A DNA stretch of 32,195 nucleotides from Thorsellia anophelis DSM 18579 (GCF_900111395.1 NZ_FOHV01000032.1:1-32195); one strand, 5' to 3'; positions 9,912-19,008 are shown, counted from the stretch's first letter. A program made the numbers and translations. Notes: a model not told the origin generated them from the sequence alone.

Positions 9912-10817
9912 ATGCATAATTCAATTAAAACTAAACATTCTGAAACCAATCCACTTGTTAAAGAACCAGAATCAAATAAACGTCACCATGTTAAGATGCT
10001 ACAAAAGAATAAAAAATGGATAATATTAGTAAGCGTAATCATAGCCGCTATTGCATTAGCGATGATGTATTTTTCACCTAGTTGGCAACACAGCAATATA
10101 AATCATAAATATTTGATATCACAATACCTTAACGCGCAAGAACTATCTCAAGTAATCACATATGATAATATTCACTTTCACAGTACATATGCCAATGACC
10201 AATTTACACAAGAATTATTAAAGCAGGCGCAGCTATCAGCACCTGAGAAAGTCAAAGAGATTCAATTCCTATTACTTTTGATCAAGCAAAGTATCGATCA
10301 AACTGATTTTTACATGCTAAAGAGAAATATTGAACAGCTAATCCCCTTTCTTGATGCGCCAATAGATGCAAATTTAGATATTCTAGATGCTAATATCAAT
10401 CTAGAGTTTGACCATATGATGGGAATTAGAGCAGAATTATCTAAATTAAATAAACATCATTGTATTGTTGATTCATTGACAATTGCTAAAGACCAAAATA
10501 CACGCGCATGTGGTCTATTTTTATTGAAAAATACTAAGATTCCTTTTACAACTATCTTAGCGATTGACGCAAAACAAAATAAGCCTATTGGTTTATCTGT
10601 TGTAATCGCCAATCTCAAAAAACATAGATTTACTGCAATCGCACTTAACCCAACTCAACCCTGCAAGGAAGATAATACTTTCATTGTCAATTTAAATGAT
10701 GACCCGAAAACATTTTTAACCAATTTCATATCAGATATGACTTTAGACGAAAATAACAAGACAATTATGCAAATAGGTAATGAAGCGTATGTATTAAAAG
10801 ACGAATGCAAAAACTAA
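9912..10817 (+). CDS. Single-pass membrane-anchored protein of unknown function
   Basis: I do not recognise this 301-residue protein. A basic, hydrophilic N-terminus of about 36 residues precedes one transmembrane segment (WIILVSVIIAAIALAMMYF, about residues 36-54). The topology suggests that the remaining 245 residues lie in the periplasm. That part has helical character in its first half (with QFLLLLIKQSIDQTDF) and four Cys in its second half (HHCIVD, RACGLF, QPCKED, DECKN), enough for two disulfides. It follows the 616-residue membrane protein in the same direction, so the two may work together; this is inference from position and from the shared Cys-bearing exported domains. It converges on rlmG with 55 bases between stop codons. 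Confidence 0.7.
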   Translation: MHNSIKTKHSETNPLVKEPESNKRHHVKMLQKNKKWIILVSVIIAAIALAMMYFSPSWQHSNINHKYLISQYLNAQELSQVITYDNIHFHSTYANDQFTQELLKQAQLSAPEKVKEIQFLLLLIKQSIDQTDFYMLKRNIEQLIPFLDAPIDANLDILDANINLEFDHMMGIRAELSKLNKHHCIVDSLTIAKDQNTRACGLFLLKNTKIPFTTILAIDAKQNKPIGLSVVIANLKKHRFTAIALNPTQPCKEDNTFIVNLNDDPKTFLTNFISDMTLDENNKTIMQIGNEAYVLKDECKN

Positions 10818-10872
10818 AATCTTTGAAATTCGTTTATCTCAGCATGACTACCAAATTTAAATCATATCAATA

Positions 10873-12051
10873 CTAAGATTGCTTAATAGCTTTAAAAACA
10901 CTGAATTTTGGATTACTACCAATATTTTCGCAGTTACCAAATAATTTTTTAAGTTTATGAAAATAATTGAGGTGCCTATTGCCTATCACTCTTAATTCAC
11001 CTCCTATATGCAAGCTTTGTTTCGCTGTCACAAACATACGCCAAGCTATGTCATCTGTTAAAGTTTGATTTTGATGAAATGGTGGATTGCATAAAATGGA
11101 TGTTACACTATTAGGTTCAAATTGATACATAGCATCCATTGCAATAAACAAAGAGCGATCTATATCGTTTGGGAAATTTTGCATGACATTCATTCTGCTT
11201 GATTCAATTGCCATAAAGGACTCATCAATAAAAATGACCTTGGCTTGTGGATTTTGCGTAAGCGCAGTTAACCCAATCACACCATTGCCACAACCAAGAT
11301 CAACGATAGTGCCTTCAATATCTCTAGGTAAATGCTGCATAAAAAGTCTTGCACCAATATCTAAACCTGTTCTGGCAAATACATTAGCATGATTACTTAT
11401 CGTCAAACTATCATTTGCTTTCCAAGTTAACACCGGGAATTGGTAGGGCTGTTGTGTATTTTTTGCTAATTTTTCTTTTGACACAGTGCAAAAAACTAAT
11501 CTCGACTTTTTCCAAGCCAGGCTAGTTGTTGTGACACCTAAAATAGTTTCGAATAATTCTAATGTTGAGGTATGAATATCTTTAGCTTTTGCGGATGCTA
11601 GGATAATAGTATGTTCAGTAGCAACATGCCTTATTTGATGCAATTGAGACTCTAATTGAGAAAGCGTTTTAGGAATTTTGATAATAACCAGACCAGGTTC
11701 GCTTGGAAGCTTTTCAAATCCTGATAAAAATGCTATCGCATCTGGATCAAAATGATTTTGTTTGAGATTATTTTTTGTTACCTGTTGACTGACAAATGAA
11801 TCTCCCACATGAGTAGGATTATATGCATAAAGTGCAGTGGTTAAAGCACCAAATGTATCATTAAAAATCAAGATTCCTGTCGCTAAGTGCGAGTTTTTCT
11901 CATCGGCTAAATGATTCAATAAATACTCATCAGCTGAATCCCATGCTTGTAAATTATCAGGATCTGTTTTGTTATATGCATTACGTTTGAGGTTAAGAGA
12001 TTGTAAGGGAGTAATATTTATTTTGATCAAGTTATCTGATTCAAGTGTCAT
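10873..12051 (-). CDS. rlmG: 23S rRNA (guanine-N2)-methyltransferase RlmG
   Basis: RlmG methylates N2 of G1835 (E. coli numbering) in 23S rRNA using S-adenosylmethionine. The 392-residue protein has the duplicated-methyltransferase architecture of RlmG/RsmC. The N-terminal half is degenerate and substrate-recognising. The C-terminal half carries the SAM-binding GTIVDLGCGNGVIG motif near residues 247-260 and the catalytic NPPF motif near residue 321, preceded by SILC. Length is close to E. coli RlmG (378). RsmC is the main alternative, but its usual length is nearer 340 and the N-terminal half here fits RlmG better. It stands alone, facing the unknown gene at 9912. Confidence 0.88.
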   Translation of the reverse strand: MTLESDNLIKINITPLQSLNLKRNAYNKTDPDNLQAWDSADEYLLNHLADEKNSHLATGILIFNDTFGALTTALYAYNPTHVGDSFVSQQVTKNNLKQNHFDPDAIAFLSGFEKLPSEPGLVIIKIPKTLSQLESQLHQIRHVATEHTIILASAKAKDIHTSTLELFETILGVTTTSLAWKKSRLVFCTVSKEKLAKNTQQPYQFPVLTWKANDSLTISNHANVFARTGLDIGARLFMQHLPRDIEGTIVDLGCGNGVIGLTALTQNPQAKVIFIDESFMAIESSRMNVMQNFPNDIDRSLFIAMDAMYQFEPNSVTSILCNPPFHQNQTLTDDIAWRMFVTAKQSLHIGGELRVIGNRHLNYFHKLKKLFGNCENIGSNPKFSVFKAIKQS

Positions 12052-12126
12052 GAGTTGTTTAACATTCCGATTTAAAGAAGGCTTTCGCCAAAAAATACAT
12101 CCAAAGGCATATTCAATATACAGTTA

Positions 12127-12163
12127 GTGTACCATGGATAGGCTGAGCTTAACCATGGTATAC
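12127..12163. repeat. Inverted repeat between rlmG and astE
   Basis: Arms GTGTACCATGG and CCATGGTATAC (11 bp with one G-T pair) surround a 15-base loop. No T run follows on either strand, so a Rho-independent terminator is unlikely. The site lies 75 bases upstream of the rlmG start on the minus strand and 85 bases after the astE stop. It could be an operator or an RNA hairpin. Confidence 0.5.
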
Positions 12164-12246
12164 CATAAAATACAACTACCTCATCATACAATTGATACAA
12201 TTACATTTCACTCAGGCATAGGTTAACCATTTAGTTCTACAAATGG

Positions 12247-13341
12247 CTAAATAAATTTCCCCAATGCCTCTGAGGACTCAATTTGGGTCAACATGATGGC
12301 AGCTCTCAACCCTAGCGCAACTTTAGGATTCGGAAATAAAATCCACTCTTTTTCATGTTCAACACAATACCGAGTAGGTACATCGTCAATCGTCTGTTCT
12401 AATAGGCAATCGTTTTGATAGAAAAGTGTAAAATTAGGGCAATCATCTTTGACATTCAACTTAAAGCTCTTCTCATCTTGTTTTAGTAAAGAAGTATGGA
12501 CTTTAAAAAAATCCATTTGTAGGTCAGATAAGTTGTACTGATTTGTTTTTAATGTATTATCTAGAGCACTTAAAGATTGCTTAGTCTTACTGTTATCCGG
12601 AGATTGAATAAAATCATTAGCACTTATTACATTTTCTAAAGCCTTAAGTATTGAAACGTACAAACTTAGATCATTTTGACCAAATGGCCTTGCTTTACCT
12701 AATTCTAAAGTACAACTAGCAGCTTGAAATTCAGAAGCTGTAAATTGGCTAAATGTACCGCCTTTTGCATTATGAAACACAACTGCATCAAGCTCAGATT
12801 GTACAAAAAACCTTAACAAGCTTTGGGCATAATGATTGGGTTGATACGGAAGTAAAACAAATTTTGGATAGTGAGATGCTCTAATGGCCGTATGCATATC
12901 AAAATGCATTTTAGTACAATTTGTATGGCTTTCATAAAACTGTCTCACCAAAGATTCTAGTGACTGGGCACGTTTTGTTTCAGAACTAGGTTTAAATTGG
13001 GTCAATTTACCACTGAACATACGATTCAGGTCATCTTGCACATAACGTGTCCCTGCAAGAATTGCTTCTGGATTACCCAGTATAACTAATAAAGCCACAT
13101 TTAAAGGTAACGCCCCTGCAAATAGCCTTTGAATTAATTGATTGAGAAGCTCAATCGGCGCGGTCTCATTACCATGTATCCCTGCGCTAATCACAATTGC
13201 ACTTTGGACATTTCCTTGATTAGGCAATAGCTCTAAAACACCAACATCTAACCAACGGTAGGTTAATCTGGTTTCTGTTTTGGGTGTTAAATTAATCTCT
13301 TTTGTTTGTAGCTGTAGCTTGAGCTCGGTAATCATATCCAT
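12247..13341 (-). CDS. astE: Succinylglutamate desuccinylase AstE
   Basis: AstE is a zinc hydrolase that splits N-succinylglutamate to glutamate and succinate, the last step of the arginine succinyltransferase (AST) pathway. I start it at ATG 13341 (364 residues), with GAGG six bases upstream; an in-frame ATG at 13371 lacks this. Zinc ligands are visible as H56 and E59 in AGIHGNETAP and H150 in FDMHTAIR, and the catalytic Glu is E213 in CTLELGKA. E. coli AstE has 322 residues. The excess lies in a Ser/Lys/Asn-rich linker around residues 240-275 and at the C-terminus. The other AST genes (astCADB), usually adjacent, are absent from this window. Confidence 0.9.
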   Translation of the reverse strand: MDMITELKLQLQTKEINLTPKTETRLTYRWLDVGVLELLPNQGNVQSAIVISAGIHGNETAPIELLNQLIQRLFAGALPLNVALLVILGNPEAILAGTRYVQDDLNRMFSGKLTQFKPSSETKRAQSLESLVRQFYESHTNCTKMHFDMHTAIRASHYPKFVLLPYQPNHYAQSLLRFFVQSELDAVVFHNAKGGTFSQFTASEFQAASCTLELGKARPFGQNDLSLYVSILKALENVISANDFIQSPDNSKTKQSLSALDNTLKTNQYNLSDLQMDFFKVHTSLLKQDEKSFKLNVKDDCPNFTLFYQNDCLLEQTIDDVPTRYCVEHEKEWILFPNPKVALGLRAAIMLTQIESSEALGKFI

Positions 13342-13371
13342 ATAAACCTCGTATAATGTTTGGCATCCCAT

Positions 13372-13959
13372 AATTTAAATAACAAAAAGTTAAATAATAA
13401 AAAAGGTAATCAAGTGTAGCATTTCGTATAAAATACAAACAACCGATTTGTATGGTCAATAAATAAACTCTTTATAAGATATACTTCTTTGATAGTGTTA
13501 TGAGCTTAAAATCCCAAAACAATAAACATCAAATACTAAACGTTAAAACTTAACAACAGACTTGATATTTAGCTTGTGATTAATTCTATTGCTGATCTTA
13601 AATCTTGGCACTATCCAAGGTTATGCCGCCCTAAACCTAAAAATAAATATCCCACAGAAAATTGTTTAAAAGCTGATTAAGGCATAACAATTTAAAGCTG
13701 AAACGTGTAGAATAGGACATCGTTGTGAGTAAATCTGTTCTGAACTGTCAGTGATAAATAAATGCATAAAAATAATGCACAATGACATAGTATAAAACTA
13801 TTTTGCCCTGTATTAACACTATAAACTTTATAAACATATTCTTTGTTACTGTTGTTGGTACACATAAATTAAATAATTTAGAACTCACGAGCCCGTTAAG
13901 GCAAATAGTAATATTTCACACCAAAGATCATTAACCATCTGCTATCTGAAGGATACCTA
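13372..13959. other. Intergenic region upstream of rimO and astE
   Basis: This region lies between the divergent astE and rimO genes. It is AT-rich without a convincing reading frame, RNA gene or strong hairpin. Promoters for both genes must lie here, but I could not choose one with confidence. Confidence 0.5.
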
Positions 13960-15321
13960 ATGCAACAAATCAGTACAAGTAGTCATCTAAATGCTACAAA
14001 ATCAACCCCACCTAAAGTCGGCTTTATCTCACTTGGGTGTCCTAAAAATCTAGTCGATTCTGAGAGAATATTAACTCAGTTACGCACTGATGGATATCAA
14101 GTTGTTCCCTCATACAATGATGCTGATTTAGTGATAGTCAATACCTGTGGTTTTATTGACAGCGCAGTACAAGAATCTCTTGAAACAATAGGAGAAGCAT
14201 TAACTGAGAATGGAAAAGTCATTGTTACAGGCTGCCTTGGTGCAAAAGAAAATCAAATACGAGAAGTACATCCTAAAGTATTAGAGATAACAGGCCCTCA
14301 TAGCTACGAGCAAGTATTAAAACATGTCCATCACTATTTGCCAAAGCCTATACACAACCCTTTTTTAAGTCTTGTGCCTGAACAAGGGGTCAAATTGACA
14401 CCTAAGCATTATGCTTATCTTAAAATATCTGAGGGCTGTAACCATAGATGCACGTTTTGTATCATTCCCTCAATGAGAGGAGATTTAGACAGTCGAGAAA
14501 TTGGTTCTATTTTAGATGAAGCGCAGCGCCTCGTGAATTCAGGTGTAAAAGAATTATTAGTTATCTCACAAGATACTTCTGCTTTTGGTATTGATGTCAA
14601 ACATAAAACCGGATTTTGGCAAGGGCAACCGGTTAAAACGAGTATGCTTGGTTTGTGTGAAGCTTTAAGTAAACTCGGTATATGGGTAAGATTACACTAT
14701 GTCTACCCCTATCCACATGTTGATGATGCCATCCCATTAATGGCAGAGGGGAAAATTCTTCCATATCTAGACATACCTCTGCAACATGCTAGCCCTAAAA
14801 TATTAAAATTGATGAAAAGACCAGGCAGTGTTGAACGTACTCTTGAGCGAATTAAACGCTGGAGAGAAATTTGCCCAGAGATCACATTACGTTCGACTTT
14901 CATTGTAGGGTTTCCAGGTGAAACAGAAGAAGACTTTCAAATGCTATTAGATTTTATTACTGAAGCTAAACTCGATAGAGTCGGATGTTTTCAATATAGT
15001 CCTGTGGATGGAGCGGCTGCTAATCAATTACCAGATCAAGTACCTGATGATATCAAAGAAGATCGTTTTCATAGATTCATGCAACTTCAACAGTCTATTT
15101 CAACTGAGCGTTTAGCGCAAAAAGTAGGTAGTCAAATTACCGTAATTATTGATGAAATTGTTGAAGAAGGTTATATTGGTAGAAGCATGGCTGATGCTCC
15201 TGAAATCGATGGTATTGTGGTTGTCACAGGGCAATCTACCAATTTAAAACCAGGTGATTTTATTCAGGTATCCGTTACAGGTAGCGATGAATACGACTTA
15301 TTTGGATATCTGGTAGAATAA
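13960..15321 (+). CDS. rimO: Ribosomal protein S12 methylthiotransferase RimO
   Basis: RimO is a radical-SAM enzyme that adds a methylthio group to the conserved Asp (D89 in E. coli) of ribosomal protein S12. The 453-residue protein has the three-part layout of methylthiotransferases. The N-terminal domain holds the auxiliary 4Fe-4S ligands C27 (GCPKN), C63 (NTCGF) and C92 (GCLG). The radical-SAM core has C160, C164 and C167 (CNHRCTFC) followed by IIPSMRGD, which separates RimO from MiaB. The C-terminal TRAM domain ends in [16 protein letters not shown] lies seven bases upstream of the ATG. Confidence 0.97.
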   Translation: MQQISTSSHLNATKSTPPKVGFISLGCPKNLVDSERILTQLRTDGYQVVPSYNDADLVIVNTCGFIDSAVQESLETIGEALTENGKVIVTGCLGAKENQIREVHPKVLEITGPHSYEQVLKHVHHYLPKPIHNPFLSLVPEQGVKLTPKHYAYLKISEGCNHRCTFCIIPSMRGDLDSREIGSILDEAQRLVNSGVKELLVISQDTSAFGIDVKHKTGFWQGQPVKTSMLGLCEALSKLGIWVRLHYVYPYPHVDDAIPLMAEGKILPYLDIPLQHASPKILKLMKRPGSVERTLERIKRWREICPEITLRSTFIVGFPGETEEDFQMLLDFITEAKLDRVGCFQYSPVDGAAANQLPDQVPDDIKEDRFHRFMQLQQSISTERLAQKVGSQITVIIDEIVEEGYIGRSMADAPEIDGIVVVTGQSTNLKPGDFIQVSVTGSDEYDLFGYLVE

Positions 15322-15357
15322 TTAATTCTAGTCCAACTTAATTATCTGCATCAAACT

Positions 15358-15388
15358 GGCCATAATGAAAATCATATTATGCCTTTTA
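15358..15388 (+). terminator. Probable terminator after rimO
   Basis: Arms GGCCATAAT and ATTATGCC (with one bulged C) pair around a short loop, followed by TTTTATT. It starts 36 bases past the rimO stop. The stem is imperfect, so confidence is moderate. Confidence 0.5.
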
Positions 15389-15499
15389 TTAAGGGCTTTT
15401 ACTCATGAATCTTAAATTCATGAATGGAAGCTTAAAGCTAGAAAACATGCCTAATATTGACTAGTGTTCTAGACTCAATTTTAAGTACTACCCCTAACT

Positions 15500-15529
15500 A
15501 CGCCTTATATTGTATTAAAGGCGTATAAT
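15500..15529 (+). promoter_or_regulatory. qmcA promoter with inverted repeat abutting the -10
   Basis: A perfect TATAAT (15524-15529) lies about 30 bases upstream of qmcA. Immediately before it is an inverted repeat, ACGCCTT (15500-15506) and AAGGCGT (15518-15524), whose right arm shares its last base with the -10. The expected -35 area is covered by the left arm and no good TTGACA-like hexamer is visible. An operator or activator site is possible. Confidence 0.5.
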
Positions 15530-15561
15530 CAAACCATAACCACTTTTATAAGGATTATTTC

Positions 15562-16497
15562 ATGTTTGGAGACATTTTCAATACTGTTGCAGTTTTGCCA
15601 ATTATTCTGGTTATCTTAGCAATTATTGTTATTTATTCGTCTGTTAAAGTTGTGCCACAAGGATTTCAGTGGACGGTTGAGCGTTTCGGTCGTTATACGA
15701 AAACGCTAACTCCTGGTTTAAATTTTTTAGTGCCATTTGTAGATAAAGTTGGCAGACGCATCAATGTTATGGAACAAGTATTAGATATTCCATCGCAAGA
15801 AGTCATTTCCCGTGATAATGCAAACGTTGCGATTGACGCAATTTGCTTTATTCAAGTAGTTGATGCTGCAAAAGCTGCCTATGAAGTCAGCAATCTAGAG
15901 ACTGCAATAGTCAATCTTGCTATGACTAACTTCAGAACCGTACTTGGTGCGATGGAATTAGATGAAATGCTATCACAAAGAGATGTGATTAATGGCAGGT
16001 TACTTTCAATTGTTGATGAAGCCACCAATCCTTGGGGAGTTAAAATTACGCGAATCGAAATCCGTGATGTGAGACCACCCGTTGAATTAGTTGCCTCGAT
16101 GAATGCACAAATGAAAGCAGAAAGAACCAAACGTGCAGATATTCTAGAAGCTGAAGGAATTCGTCAAGCAGCAATACTCAAAGCAGAAGGGGAAAAACAG
16201 TCACAAATCCTTAAAGCCGAAGGTGAAAAACAATCTGCCTTTTTACAAGCAGAAGCTCGTGAAAGAGCTGCGGAAGCTGAAGCGAATGCAACAAGAATGG
16301 TATCAGAAGCAATATCCTCTGGAAACGTACAAGCGATTAACTATTTTGTAGCTCAAAAATATACTGAAGCGCTGCAATCAATTGGTCAATCTGATAATAG
16401 CAAAGTCATTATGATGCCACTTGATGCGAGTAATATTATTGGAGCAATCGGTGGGATTACTGAGTTAATTAATTCATCCAAAGAAGGACGCAAATAA
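15562..16497 (+). CDS. qmcA: QmcA-type SPFH (stomatin/band 7) membrane protein
   Basis: This is an SPFH-family protein of the inner membrane, related to E. coli QmcA (305 residues; here 311), which forms oligomeric membrane microdomains linked to FtsH and protein quality control. One transmembrane segment lies at about residues 9-28. The band 7 domain follows, with the family motif [18 protein letters not shown], and later [11 protein letters not shown] long Ala/Glu-rich coiled coil from about residue 185 contains a near-exact duplication of [10 protein letters not shown]. In many genomes the gene pairs with an NfeD-like partner (ybbK type); none is adjacent here. AAGGA lies upstream of the ATG. 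In E. coli qmcA neighbours cnoX (ybbN), which here lies about 3 kb downstream. Confidence 0.92.
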   Translation: MFGDIFNTVAVLPIILVILAIIVIYSSVKVVPQGFQWTVERFGRYTKTLTPGLNFLVPFVDKVGRRINVMEQVLDIPSQEVISRDNANVAIDAICFIQVVDAAKAAYEVSNLETAIVNLAMTNFRTVLGAMELDEMLSQRDVINGRLLSIVDEATNPWGVKITRIEIRDVRPPVELVASMNAQMKAERTKRADILEAEGIRQAAILKAEGEKQSQILKAEGEKQSAFLQAEARERAAEAEANATRMVSEAISSGNVQAINYFVAQKYTEALQSIGQSDNSKVIMMPLDASNIIGAIGGITELINSSKEGRK

Positions 16498-16557
16498 TCT
16501 CCTTCATTTGTCAGAACTGACTTATCACTTTTGCCATGCATTAATCAGCCTAATGTT

Positions 16558-16597
16558 AAAGCCCATAACCACAACTCTCGTGTTTATGGGCTTTTTA
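16558..16597. terminator. Bidirectional terminator between qmcA and the lipoprotein gene
   Basis: A perfect 11-bp stem AAAGCCCATAA / TTATGGGCTTT is followed by T on the plus strand and preceded by A-rich sequence. It sits 60 bases after qmcA and abuts the stop codon of the convergent gene at 16599, so it can serve both. Confidence 0.85.
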
Positions 16598-16598
16598 C

Positions 16599-17289
16599 TT
16601 ATAAACTACTAGGACTGACTGTTGACGGGGTTGACACTAAATCTCGAACACATGCAACGTAATTACTTGTTTGAGGAGTTAGCCTAGTAGGATTACCCCC
16701 AGTTAAATTGGTAAATCCACCTGAGGCGATTAAAAAAGCGAAACGGCCTAATGTATAATTGCTCTGACTCGCAAATGAACTAGTGTACTTATTTTGTGCT
16801 GGCTCTGTTACCCAATATCTATCTGATACGGTTGTTTCCCAACCATTTCCATATGCACTCAGATTCCCCCACTCATTATACAATGACCCAGAAACTGTTC
16901 GCGCACCATTATTTGCTTTTCTTGCTTTCGTAATATCATTATCCTGATAGGTTGACCAGTGCCCGGGGCTCTTGGGTGCATTAGCTGCATAAGGTAAAAA
17001 TGAATTTTGTGCAGAATTATACTCTCCAGCTGCGGGTAATCTATAGCCTTTACCTTGAGATTCACAAAATACATCAGGATTATTGGCAGCCGTTTTTTGT
17101 TGAATGGCATTACCTTGCCCAGCAAAAGTGGTATCCCTCCAGAAATTATTTGGAGCAGGCATCACATAGCCTTGAGTAACTGGCGCTGAGTCTATAGAAC
17201 AGGAAATAAAAGTGATGAAAGAGCCTATTAATAGGCAAAAAGCGGGCTTAGTTGCGGTGTTGCGGTGTTGCGGTGTTTAATTTTAGCAT
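16599..17289 (-). CDS. Lipoprotein with intimin-like C-terminal domain, out of frame (probably phase-off)
   Basis: Translation should start at ATG 17289, with GGAG six bases upstream. The codons run straight into three copies of the 8-mer CACCGCAA and then hit TAA. The frame beyond the repeat encodes a textbook lipoprotein signal peptide (KPAFCLLIGSFITFISC, lipobox FISC). About 190 residues follow, with a FCESQGKGYRLPAAGEY segment, a SLYNEWGN segment, a YWVTEP segment and a closing YVACVRDL. That order (Cys, RLP, WGN, YW-S/T, C-terminal YxxCVR) is typical of the C-terminal lectin-like domain of intimin/invasin-type adhesins; the large protein at 21305 ends with a similar one. One or four repeat copies would put start and body in frame (224 or 232 residues); three copies do not. 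Initiation at GTG 17165 would give a 188-residue form without an export signal. A function in attachment is inference. Confidence 0.75.
17252..17275. repeat. 8-bp tandem repeat (3 copies) at the start of the lipoprotein gene
   Basis: Three perfect head-to-tail copies of TTGCGGTG on the plus strand (CACCGCAA in the coding direction) lie 12 bases after the start codon at 17289. The unit length is not a multiple of three, so each gain or loss changes the reading frame. The repeat is G+C-rich in an AT-rich region and is located as in classical slipped-strand phase-variable surface genes. Confidence 0.9.
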
Positions 17290-17327
17290 AACTAACTCCA
17301 TAAAATCAATAACTTAATTTAAATTAC

Positions 17328-17346
17328 GAACCGACCGATCAGTTTA
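17328..17346. promoter_or_regulatory. Possible TetR-family operator upstream of the lipoprotein gene
   Basis: The imperfect palindrome AACCGACCGATCAGTT matches its own reverse complement at 12 of 16 positions. It resembles ACCGACCGGTCGGT-like operators of TetR-family repressors such as NemR. It lies about 40 bases upstream of the ATG at 17289, where a promoter would be expected. The assignment rests on resemblance only. Confidence 0.35.
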
Positions 17347-17757
17347 CATACAAATCAATTCAACATGTAACATTATACACATTTAAAAACAATTATCAGC
17401 TATTTTTTATTCCTAAACCAGGTAAGAATTATATTTTGTGTTCTAAACGTAAAAAATTATGATGTTTCCATCGCACTGCTCTTTAATTAATTCCAGTAAC
17501 TCTTAAAATAGTTAAGCATTAAACATCTTAAACCTGGGATAGGCCATTTATTCCTAATTCAAGTGAATAAGTAGATTGATGGAAATAGGCAGATAGGGTA
17601 AAATCTCCGCTCGATACATATAGTAACAAGATCCAAATCAAATGATTTGTTCTCTGCCTGAAATGAGCCAAGAGAGCCCCATTAAAAATTGATAATTTTG
17701 TTTACTAAACCATTTACACATTCGACGCCTGGGAAGGCGCCAATAGGAGTTATAATA
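17347..17757. other. Intergenic region upstream of rluB
   Basis: This region contains the rluB promoter (listed) in its right half. The rest is AT-rich with no gene or RNA that I recognise. Confidence 0.5.
17576..17604 (+). promoter_or_regulatory. Sigma-70 promoter of rluB
   Basis: TTGATG (17576-17581) and TAAAAT (17599-17604) are separated by exactly 17 bases. This would give a 5' leader of about 145 bases before the rluB start at 17758. Confidence 0.65.
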
Positions 17758-18900
17758 ATGTCACAACAACCCACTCGAAATAAACCCAATACATCTCGTT
17801 CACACCAATCAGCTTCTAATTCTAGGAAAGATGATCCTCGCAGAGCTAATAGCTCTCGGACTAGAACCGGAGAGGATTCAAAACCCGCTTTTCAAAAGGG
17901 AAAAGAAGACGCTAAACGTAGTGGAAATAATAGACTACAAACTCAAGCAAGACCAATCAAAAAAGCAACAACCCCTACACCTAAACCCGCAACCAATCAC
18001 CAACAAACGCAACAAAGCAAACCACATCCAGACTCAGAAAAACTTCAAAAAGTACTTGCTCGAGCAGGATTAGGATCAAGGCGTGAAGTAGAAAGCATTA
18101 TTGAAGCAGGTCGAGTGAGTGTGGATGGAAAAATTGCTCACTTAGGTGAGCGAGTGATCATTACCCCAGAGCTAAAAATTCGTGTGGATGGTAAAGTAAT
18201 AAGCATCAAAGAACCAGATCAAGAGAAATGCCGTATACTCATCTATTATAAACCAGAAGGTGAAATCTGCACGCGCCATGATCCCGAAGGCAGACCGACT
18301 GTTTATGAGCGTTTACCCAAAATCAGTCATGGCAGATGGATAGCGGTAGGTCGCTTAGATATTAACACATCAGGATTATTACTTTTTACGAATGATGGTG
18401 AGCTGGCTAATCGTTTAATGCACCCAAGTAACGAAATAGAACGTGAATACTCTGTACGCGTCTTTGGCGAAGTCACCGATGAGAAAAAAAGATTAGTGAC
18501 GAAAGGGGTTCAATTAGAAGATGGCCCAGCCTCTTTTAAACGGTTAACGCCAGCTGGCGGAGAAGGAATTAATCAGTGGTATAATGTGGTGCTCACCGAG
18601 GGCCGTAACCGAGAAGTCAGGCGCATTTGGGAAGCTGTAGAATTACAAGTAAGTCGATTAATCCGTATACGTTATGGCAATATCCATCTACCTACTCGCT
18701 TACCTCGTGGTGGATGGCAAGAAATGACAATACCAGATGTTAACTATTTACGCGAGCTGGTACAATTGCCAAAAGAAGCACAAGGTAAAATTAACCTTGA
18801 TCAAGATAAGAAGAAACTGAAAACAGGCCAGATTAGGCGTGCGGTACAAAGACACGGTAAGCTCACAACAGTCAATCCACGTCGTAGCAGAAAAGTATAA
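17758..18900 (+). CDS. rluB: 23S rRNA pseudouridine(2605) synthase RluB
   Basis: RluB isomerises U2605 of 23S rRNA. I start it at ATG 17758 (380 residues), with AGGAG nine bases upstream. The first 90 residues are a low-complexity Gln/Lys/Asn/Pro/Arg-rich tail, probably disordered and RNA-binding. An S4 domain follows ([18 protein letters not shown], about residues 94-150), then the RsuA/RluB catalytic domain with D201 in [13 protein letters not shown]. The [11 protein letters not shown] motif lies near residues 282-292. The basic C-terminal tail ends in RRSRKV. E. coli RluB has 291 residues, the difference being mostly the N-terminal tail. RluF and RluE are less likely given the S4 domain and the motif spacing. 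Confidence 0.93.
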   Translation: MSQQPTRNKPNTSRSHQSASNSRKDDPRRANSSRTRTGEDSKPAFQKGKEDAKRSGNNRLQTQARPIKKATTPTPKPATNHQQTQQSKPHPDSEKLQKVLARAGLGSRREVESIIEAGRVSVDGKIAHLGERVIITPELKIRVDGKVISIKEPDQEKCRILIYYKPEGEICTRHDPEGRPTVYERLPKISHGRWIAVGRLDINTSGLLLFTNDGELANRLMHPSNEIEREYSVRVFGEVTDEKKRLVTKGVQLEDGPASFKRLTPAGGEGINQWYNVVLTEGRNREVRRIWEAVELQVSRLIRIRYGNIHLPTRLPRGGWQEMTIPDVNYLRELVQLPKEAQGKINLDQDKKKLKTGQIRRAVQRHGKLTTVNPRRSRKV

Positions 18901-18906
18901 TTTAAA

Positions 18907-18946
18907 TCACTCCCAGCATAATGGGAGTGCCATGATTCACTTTTTA
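18907..18946 (+). terminator. Probable terminator after rluB
   Basis: A perfect 8-bp stem CACTCCCA / TGGGAGTG with loop GCATAA starts 7 bases after the stop codon. The T run (CACTTTTTAT) comes 10 bases later, so termination efficiency is uncertain. Confidence 0.6.
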
Positions 18947-19008
18947 TAACAGGGTACCTAAGGCAAACAAAGTCATTCATACTACATAAAGGCAAAAAGG
19001 AGAGTTGC

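Noticed and set aside
12228-12246. Short hairpin CCATTT / AAATGG just after astE as a terminator
   Set aside because: The stem is weak and the bases that follow in the transcript are TTAACC, not a T run.
13576-13680. Possible small gene of 34 residues starting at a GTG upstream of rimO
   Set aside because: There is no Shine-Dalgarno sequence and no recognisable motif. An open stretch of this length is expected by chance.
15403-15423. Hairpin TCATGAAT / ATTCATGA between rimO and qmcA
   Set aside because: It is AT-rich and palindromic with no T run, and the better terminator candidate lies just upstream at 15358-15388.
17689-17757. In-frame TTG start upstream of rluB
   Set aside because: ATG 17758 has AGGAG at the right distance, and the extra residues do not resemble RluB.
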